Source of the DNA: Microbacterium helvum
GTDB taxonomy: Bacteria; Actinomycetota; Actinomycetes; Actinomycetales; Microbacteriaceae
Assembly (NCBI RefSeq): GCF_014779795.1
Contig: NZ_JACXZS010000003.1
Location: 124,001-188,000 of the forward strand
DNA: 64,000 nt
Direction of reading: 5' to 3'
The position numbers and the translations under genes are program-made. Positions 59,495 through 64,000 of this stretch are shown in pieces (the first letter of the stretch is position 1; each line of letters begins with the position of its first letter). Under the pieces are notes generated by a model. It saw only the letters and a list, made by a program, of their open reading frames with translations. It did not search any database and was not told the origin of the DNA.

Positions 59495-60826
59495 GTGACG
59501 GAGCCTGGCGGGCTCGCCACCCCCCGAGCCGCCCCCGAGACTCGTCGCGCCGCCCGAGCGATGCGCGAAGAGGCGGAGCGTCGTGCCCGGGCGACCGCGC
59601 ATCCGGTCGGCGACGACGCCATCCGGCGGGCCTCGCTCGACGCGGATCGGTCGACCGCCGAGCCCCTGGTCCCTTCATCGACCGACACCGTGCCGCTGTT
59701 CACCGTCGACACCGCGCCGGTGCTGACCGTCGGACCGGCGTCGACGGTCGGCAGCGGCGTGACGGCATCCATCGCCCCTTCGAACGGCGCCGCGGCGGTC
59801 GAAGCCGCACCCGCCGTCCCGTTCGCCCCCGAGGCAGGCGGCTCCGCACCGCCGGTGCTCGGCGATCTCGTCGCCGAGGCGGCGACGCCGGCGCGGCACG
59901 TGCGACCGCGCCGGATGACGCGACGCATCGCGCTGGTCGCGGGCCTCGCGACCGGGGCGGCGCTGCTGCTCGGATCATCCGCCGCGGTGACCGCGATCAT
60001 GGCGCCGCCGGGCGAGCAATCCGACGCCGCGGCGGCTCTGAGCGCCGCACCGCCCGCCGTCGAGCAGCTGCCCGTGCCGGATGTCGAGCAGTCGCCGCCC
60101 GCCGCTGATCTGTGCACGCTGTCGACCTTCGCGAGCGCGCTTCAGACCGGTGACGACGAGGGCGTCGTGGTCGCGGCGGGCGGGGGCGAGGCGTTCCGGG
60201 CGGCCGTCGTCGAGGGTCGCGCGCCGTGCGTCGACCTGTCGGACTCGTCGCGCATCTGGACCGTGCTCGACAAGCATCGCCCCGCCAATCCGATCGACTA
60301 CCGGCCGAACAGCCTGGTGCTGCCCGACGGCGTGCGGAACATCGAGGGGGGCGCGCTGCGGGCGGATGCCGCGGCCGCGCTGTCTGCGCTCGTGACCGCG
60401 GCGCGCGACGCCGGTGCCGGCGAGCTCGCGCTGGAGAGCGGGTTCCGCTCGTACCAGACGCAGCAGCAGACGTACGGGCGGCACTTCGCCGAACGCGGCG
60501 AGCGGGCCGACCAGGTCAGCGCGCGCGCCGGGTACAGCGAGCACCAGCTCGGCCTCAGCGCCGACGTCGTGGCGTGTGCGGGCGGCTGCACGAGCCTGGA
60601 CGGACTCGCCGCCACGCCGCAGGGGCAGTGGGTCGCCGCGCACGCGTGGGAGCACGGCTGGATCGTGCGCTACGTCGAAGGCGCGACGCCGGTCACCGGC
60701 TACACGCCGGAGCCGTGGCACCTGCGCTACGTCGGTCCCGAACTCGCCAAGGCCTACCACGACGGCGGGTGGACCTCGCTGGAGGAGTTCTTCGGACTCG
60801 AGGCCGCGCCGGACTACCTGGGCTGA
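59495..60826 (+). CDS. D-Ala-D-Ala carboxypeptidase, VanY/M15B type
   Basis: A 443-residue membrane-anchored peptidase. A long Ala/Thr/Pro-rich cytosolic N terminus (1-145) precedes one helix (about 149-172, ALVAGLATGAALLLG). The extracellular catalytic domain (about 290-443) has SGFRSYQTQQQTY, the zinc motif SEHQLGLSADV (S-x-H-x6-D) and EPWHLRYVG with the second zinc His. It should trim D-Ala from peptidoglycan stems. GTG 59495 with CAGAAT seven bases upstream is preferred; ATG 59486 lies in that promoter. The shape is of anchored enzymes rather than resistance VanY; no van genes are near. Confidence 0.88.
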   Translation: MTEPGGLATPRAAPETRRAARAMREEAERRARATAHPVGDDAIRRASLDADRSTAEPLVPSSTDTVPLFTVDTAPVLTVGPASTVGSGVTASIAPSNGAAAVEAAPAVPFAPEAGGSAPPVLGDLVAEAATPARHVRPRRMTRRIALVAGLATGAALLLGSSAAVTAIMAPPGEQSDAAAALSAAPPAVEQLPVPDVEQSPPAADLCTLSTFASALQTGDDEGVVVAAGGGEAFRAAVVEGRAPCVDLSDSSRIWTVLDKHRPANPIDYRPNSLVLPDGVRNIEGGALRADAAAALSALVTAARDAGAGELALESGFRSYQTQQQTYGRHFAERGERADQVSARAGYSEHQLGLSADVVACAGGCTSLDGLAATPQGQWVAAHAWEHGWIVRYVEGATPVTGYTPEPWHLRYVGPELAKAYHDGGWTSLEEFFGLEAAPDYLG

Positions 60827-60857
60827 CCGTTCCACCGGAGTCGGCAGCATCCACACG

Positions 60858-60878
60858 CTCAGTGAAACTGAGTACCAT
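60858..60878 (+). promoter_or_regulatory. Palindrome and -10 before acyl-CoA dehydrogenase
   Basis: CTCAGTGAAACTGAG (60858-60872) is a perfect palindrome with six-base arms, directly followed by the -10-like TACCAT (60873-60878), about 60 bases before the start. It is a plausible operator for a fatty-acid-type repressor that is not encoded nearby. Confidence 0.5.
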
Positions 60879-60937
60879 TCCTCTTGGGATTCAATCTCTC
60901 CGCCTCAGCGAAGAGCACTGACGAGAGGAAGGCGCAC

Positions 60938-62101
60938 ATGGAGCGCGACATCTACGACGAGGACCACGAGGCGTTCCGCGACGTGGTCAAGGAGTTCATC
61001 AAGCGCTACGGCACCGAAGAGAAGCGCAAGCAGTGGGATGCCGACGGCGAGATCGACCGTGCGACCATGCTCGCTGCGGGCGAGGCCGGCATCATCGGCC
61101 TGAGCGTGCCCGAGGAGTTCGGCGGCGCCGGCATGCTGCAGGACTACCGCTTCCGCGCGATCGTGCTCGAAGAGACCATCGGCGCCGGCCTCGGCTCGCT
61201 CGCCGGTGCGCTCGGCATCCAGGACGACCTCGCCGTGCCGTACATCGTGCACATGGGCACGCAGGAGCAGAAGGAGAAGTGGCTCCCCGGGATGGCGACC
61301 GGCGAGATCCTCGGCGCCCTCGCGATGACCGAGCCGGGCGCGGGCTCGGACCTGCGCGGCATCAAGACGACCGCCAAGAAGGTCGACGGCGGCTACATCG
61401 TCAACGGCGCCAAGACGTTCATCTCGTCGGGCAAGACCGCCGACATCGTCGTGACGTTCGTGAAGACCGGCGAGGGCAACCGCCCCGACGCGTTCAGCCT
61501 GTTGATCCTCGAGAACGGCATGGCGGGCTTCGACCACGGCAAGAAGCTCGAGAAGATGGGCTTCCACGGCTGGGACACCGCCGAGCTCTCGTTCACGGAC
61601 GTGTTCGTGCCGGACGCCAACCTCATCGGCGGCAAGGAGGGCCTCGGCTTCATCCAGCTCATGATGAACCTGCCGCTGGAGCGCCTGTCGATCGGCGTCG
61701 CCGCCGCTGCCGCCTGCGAGGCCGCGTTCCACTGGACGCGCGACTACGTGCTCAGCCGTGAGGCTTTCGGCGAGCGGATCGCCGACTTCCAGAACACGCG
61801 GTTCAACCTCGCCGACATGGCCACGACCGTCGACGTCACCTGGGTCTACAACGACCGCGCCATGATGCTCTACAAGGACCAGAAGCTGACGGCCGAAGAG
61901 GCCGCGAAGGTCAAGTTCTGGTCGACCGACCGCGAGGCCGAGGTGCTCGACATCGGCGTGCAGCTGCACGGCGGCTACGGCTACATCACCGAGTACCCGA
62001 TCGCCCGCGCCTACCTCGACGCCCGCGTGCACCGCATCTACGGCGGCACCAACGAGATCATGCGCGACATCGTGTCGCGCCAGATCGTCGGCAAGCGCTG
62101 A
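60938..62101 (+). CDS. Acyl-CoA dehydrogenase
   Basis: A 387-residue FAD-dependent acyl-CoA dehydrogenase, which forms a trans-2,3 double bond. LGALAMTEPGAGSDLRGIKTTA is the FAD/substrate signature; FHGWDTAELSFTDVFVPDANLIG and the C-terminal GGYGYITEYPIARAYLDARVHRIYGGTNEIMR follow, the Glu of GGTNEI being the usual catalytic base. The chain-length class is not certain; similarity is greatest to the FadE/long-chain-type proteins. GAGAGGAAGG precedes ATG 60938. Stand-alone; followed by degenerate CTGAGCCTGTCG repeats. Confidence 0.93.
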   Translation: MERDIYDEDHEAFRDVVKEFIKRYGTEEKRKQWDADGEIDRATMLAAGEAGIIGLSVPEEFGGAGMLQDYRFRAIVLEETIGAGLGSLAGALGIQDDLAVPYIVHMGTQEQKEKWLPGMATGEILGALAMTEPGAGSDLRGIKTTAKKVDGGYIVNGAKTFISSGKTADIVVTFVKTGEGNRPDAFSLLILENGMAGFDHGKKLEKMGFHGWDTAELSFTDVFVPDANLIGGKEGLGFIQLMMNLPLERLSIGVAAAAACEAAFHWTRDYVLSREAFGERIADFQNTRFNLADMATTVDVTWVYNDRAMMLYKDQKLTAEEAAKVKFWSTDREAEVLDIGVQLHGGYGYITEYPIARAYLDARVHRIYGGTNEIMRDIVSRQIVGKR

Positions 62102-62103
62102 CG

Positions 62104-62156
62104 TCGGGCTGAGCCCGTCGGTCCCTGAGCCTGTCGGTTCCTGAGCCTGTCGAAGG
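62104..62156. repeat. CTGAGCCTGTCG degenerate tandem repeats
   Basis: Three units of about 20 bp read gggCTGAGCCcGTCGgtc, CCTGAGCCTGTCGgtt and CCTGAGCCTGTCGaagg. Such CCTGAGCCTGTCGAAGG units are scattered through many actinobacterial genomes. They follow the acyl-CoA dehydrogenase stop. Confidence 0.7.
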
Positions 62157-62158
62157 GG

Positions 62159-62205
62159 GGATGCCGCCACCCGGGCCTTCACTGAGGCCCCGGGTGGCGG
62201 CATCC
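62159..62205. terminator. GGATGCCGCCACCCGGG hairpin
   Basis: GGATGCCGCCACCCGGGCC pairs with its near-complement ending CCGGGTGGCGGCATCC (one bulged base) around about nine bases. It is the main terminator between the acyl-CoA dehydrogenase and the ECF S gene. Confidence 0.8.
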
Positions 62206-62241
62206 ACTGTTCTCATCAGTGCCGCCGGCGGGCCCGTGGCT

Positions 62242-62374
62242 CCGCAGTCACAAACCGCCTCCCCGCAGCGCGCTCATTCGCGTTTTGTGACTGCGGAGCC
62301 TAAGAGAGAGAGATCTGCTCCGCAGTCACAAACTGCGCGCGGACGAACGGGCCAGACGCAGAAGGCGACCGCGG
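62242..62374. repeat. Two 55-bp palindromes
   Basis: Copy 6 (62242-62296) has arms extended to about 16 bases (GGCTCCGCAGTCACAAA side and its complement). Copy 7 (62320-62374) has right arm GCGACCGCGG, one step more diverged. Both are exactly 55 bp between CCGC and GCGG. Convergent junction. Confidence 0.88.
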
Positions 62375-62393
62375 AGCAGAAGAGGTTGGCGGG

Positions 62394-62966
62394 TCAGTGC
62401 TGGCCGGCGGGGCCGCTGCCGCGACCGAGGCCGCGACCGGCGAGACCGCGGCGACGCGCGAGCTTCGCGACGCCGGCCTTGCGCAGCCGGTCGGCGATGA
62501 GGATGCCGAGCGCCGTGCCGCCGACGCAGCTGGCGACCGACAGAGCGTAGAAGCCGATCTGCGCTCCGACGGTCATCGACGCGAGGTCGAACGACACCGC
62601 CGCGAGGATCGGGTACAGCACGCCCACGAACGCGGCGCCGGCGTAGTACTGCCACGTCCGCCAGCTGCGGTACAGGGCGATCAGGAACGGCAGCTCGGCG
62701 AAGAACGCCCACCACAGGTTGGTGGCGAGGTACGGGAACACCACGAGTCCAGAGATGAGCCCGACCAGAAGGCCCGCCAGCGGGCGTTCGATGAGGCGCA
62801 GCGCGATCACCGCGGGCATCAGCCACAGGCCCGCGAGTGCCACCGACACGAACGGCACGACGGCGAACAGCACGCTCGACAGTGCGGTCGCACCCCACAG
62901 CATGATGCCGCCGGCGACGCCGATGGCCGCGCACGTGAGCAGGTACGCGGTCGTCGCGCGGCTCAC
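62394..62966 (-). CDS. ECF transporter S component (YkoE-like)
   Basis: A 190-residue membrane protein with about five or six helices and a basic C-terminal tail (RKAGVAKLARRRGLAGRG). FPYLATNLWWAFFAELPFLIALYRSW resembles the YkoE family of substrate-capture (S) subunits of energy-coupling-factor importers; those often carry hydroxymethylpyrimidine or thiamine. Here the neighbour is a siderophore-interacting protein, so the cargo is uncertain. The GTG at 62966 overlaps the upstream stop (GTGA), so translation is coupled. Confidence 0.75.
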   Translation of the reverse strand: MSRATTAYLLTCAAIGVAGGIMLWGATALSSVLFAVVPFVSVALAGLWLMPAVIALRLIERPLAGLLVGLISGLVVFPYLATNLWWAFFAELPFLIALYRSWRTWQYYAGAAFVGVLYPILAAVSFDLASMTVGAQIGFYALSVASCVGGTALGILIADRLRKAGVAKLARRRGLAGRGLGRGSGPAGQH

Positions 62967-63838
62967 GAGTGGGCCTCGACGGCGGCGCGCTGCGACTTGG
63001 GCGCGGGCGATGCGGCGCCGACCCGCCAGTAGCCGATGAAGCTCACCTGGTCCTTCGGCACTCCGCGCTCGCCGACGAGGTGGCGGCGCCCGTCGGTCGC
63101 GAGTGCCTGCTCGCCGACGACGTAGGCGTGGAAGGGGGATGCCGGCAGCGCGGCCTGCTGCAGCGCCTCCAGGGCGAGCGTGCCCGGCTTGACGTCGCCC
63201 TCTCGCACGATGAAGCGCACGGTGACACCCGCCGGGTGGGGGAACTCCAGCGCGTCGTCGGCCGAGGGCACCTCGACGATCGCAAGGCCGGAGGCATCGG
63301 ACGGCAGCGACGCGCAGATGCCCGCGACCGCCGGCAGGCCGGTCTCGTCCGACACCAGTACGACACGGTCGGTGCCGCGCGCCGGGTTGAACGACAGGCC
63401 CTCGTCGATCACGACGACGCTCTCGCCTGCCCGGCACGACTGCGCCCAGCGCGACGCGGGACCCGCCGTGCCGTCGTGGGCCGAGCCGTGCACCACGAAG
63501 TCCACGTCGAGCTCGGCGCCCGCCGTCGCCGTCGCGGAGCGGAACTCGCGGACGGTGTAGTTGCGCATGACGGGCCGCATGCCGTCGGGGATGCGCAGGT
63601 ACTTGAGGTAGCCGAACAGCTTGTTCGCCTTGGCGGGGATGCGCTCCAGACCCGCATCGCCGCCGAGCGGCAGGAAGATGCGGAACCACTGGTCGTAGCC
63701 CATCGGCCGGAACCGGTCGATCTCGCCGCCGCCGAGCGTGACGCGGATCCAGTGCGGCGACAGCTGCTGCGTGCGCAGCACGGTGAGATGCACGAGACCG
63801 GCGGTCTCGGGCTTGACGAGGCGAGGGGCCGGGGCCAT
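62963..63838 (-). CDS. Siderophore-interacting FAD protein (SIP)
   Basis: A 291-residue ferric-siderophore reductase-like protein. FAD_binding_9 domain about 1-130 with MRNYTVREFR (FAD pocket) and MGYDQWFRIFLPL; C-terminal SIP NAD(P)H-binding domain about 135-285 with VVLVSDETGLPAVAGI, VVGEQALATDGRRHLVGE and FIGYWR. It would release iron from imported siderophores. GGAG precedes ATG 63838. It lies between a probable EcfT gene (41 bases upstream) and the S component, with which it overlaps by four bases, a three-gene operon. Confidence 0.88.
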   Translation of the reverse strand: MAPAPRLVKPETAGLVHLTVLRTQQLSPHWIRVTLGGGEIDRFRPMGYDQWFRIFLPLGGDAGLERIPAKANKLFGYLKYLRIPDGMRPVMRNYTVREFRSATATAGAELDVDFVVHGSAHDGTAGPASRWAQSCRAGESVVVIDEGLSFNPARGTDRVVLVSDETGLPAVAGICASLPSDASGLAIVEVPSADDALEFPHPAGVTVRFIVREGDVKPGTLALEALQQAALPASPFHAYVVGEQALATDGRRHLVGERGVPKDQVSFIGYWRVGAASPAPKSQRAAVEAHS

Positions 63839-63878
63839 CAGGATGCTCCGTTTCGGTCGGGGTTCGGGTGGGCGCGCG

Positions 63879-64000
63879 TCACGCGAGCCCCCACGGGAAG
63901 AGCGCGGCGAACAGTGCGGCCGAGACCGCCCAGAAGGTCAGCACGAACACGGTGTCGCGCACGCGCCACGGCACGAGGTGGCGTTCGGTGCGGTCGGGGT
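63879..64000 (-). CDS. Probable EcfT-type transmembrane protein, 3' end only
   Basis: The window cuts this gene; only the last 39 complete codons are present, ending with a basic PWRVRD segment, a hydrophobic helix (VFVLTFWAVSAALFAALFPWG) and LA. The position just upstream of an S component and a C-terminal Arg/Trp-Arg then helix suggests the T (coupling) subunit of an ECF transporter. This is inference from context; too little sequence is available for a family match. Confidence 0.4.
   Translation of the reverse strand, partial: PDRTERHLVPWRVRDTVFVLTFWAVSAALFAALFPWGLA

Noticed and set aside
1..64000. tRNA, rRNA, prophage or insertion sequence
   Set aside because: No cloverleaf or rRNA sequence, integrase, transposase or phage structural genes were recognised; the only mobile element seen is the intein.

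Overview
The window is chromosomal DNA from a high-GC actinobacterium, most likely Microbacterium or a close relative in Microbacteriaceae. The evidence is the very high GC, many GTG starts, abundant leaderless genes, intergenic hairpins built on the ends GGATGCCG/CGGCATCC, and the actinobacterial arrangement of purine genes with an SCP_3-type sterol-carrier gene and a DUF3073 gene. No rRNA, tRNA, phage, plasmid or CRISPR locus was found. The assignment is inference from composition and gene content.

Layout. 0.1-2.6 kb: 2-hydroxyacid dehydrogenase plus a DUF1772 membrane protein, then purS-purQ. 2.7-8.9 kb: a cellobiose/beta-glucoside operon (cebE-cebF-cebG-bglC-cebR) behind a promoter with three LacI-type operators. 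8.9-9.4 kb: a block of repeated 55-bp palindromes containing a 199-bp-period duplication. 9.4-19.5 kb: secreted beta-propeller protein, two NarL-type two-component systems, a VOC protein, a uracil/xanthine permease and purC. 19.5-24.8 kb: PadR regulator with a drug exporter, a third NarL-type system and a DUF2306 protein. 24.8-32.3 kb: purD, a frameshifted esterase overlapping an ECF sigma factor, then the SCP_3, purM and purF group. 32.5-42.5 kb: DJ-1/PfpI, IclR, CynX-like MFS, DUF3073, UspA, PadR-DUF4097, a TipA-like MerR gene with an internal translation start, stress-type SDR, Rho-N protein, topoisomerase IB and a crcB pair. 42.6-50.7 kb: an RND exporter with a very long acidic tail, an ABM-domain membrane protein, a DUF998 protein and a DEAD-box helicase. 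50.8-60.8 kb: secreted GH5 and GH18 enzymes, a TetR/hydrolase divergon, an intein-containing radical SAM gene, and a VanY-type peptidase. 60.9-64 kb: acyl-CoA dehydrogenase and an operon with an ECF S component, a siderophore-interacting protein and the end of a probable EcfT.

Themes. Purine synthesis is scattered: purS/Q, purC, purD, purM and purF lie in four places. Glycan use is prominent (cellobiose uptake, GH1, GH5, GH18). At least 20 genes have a -10 hexamer six or seven bases before the start codon and no ribosome binding site, so leaderless translation looks like a normal mode here. Many convergent gene junctions carry palindromic repeats of several families, two of which keep an exact length while their interior varies. 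The most distinctive single loci are the intein inside the radical SAM cluster motif, the TipA-like two-product gene, the RND transporter tail, and the 55-bp and 70-bp palindrome families.
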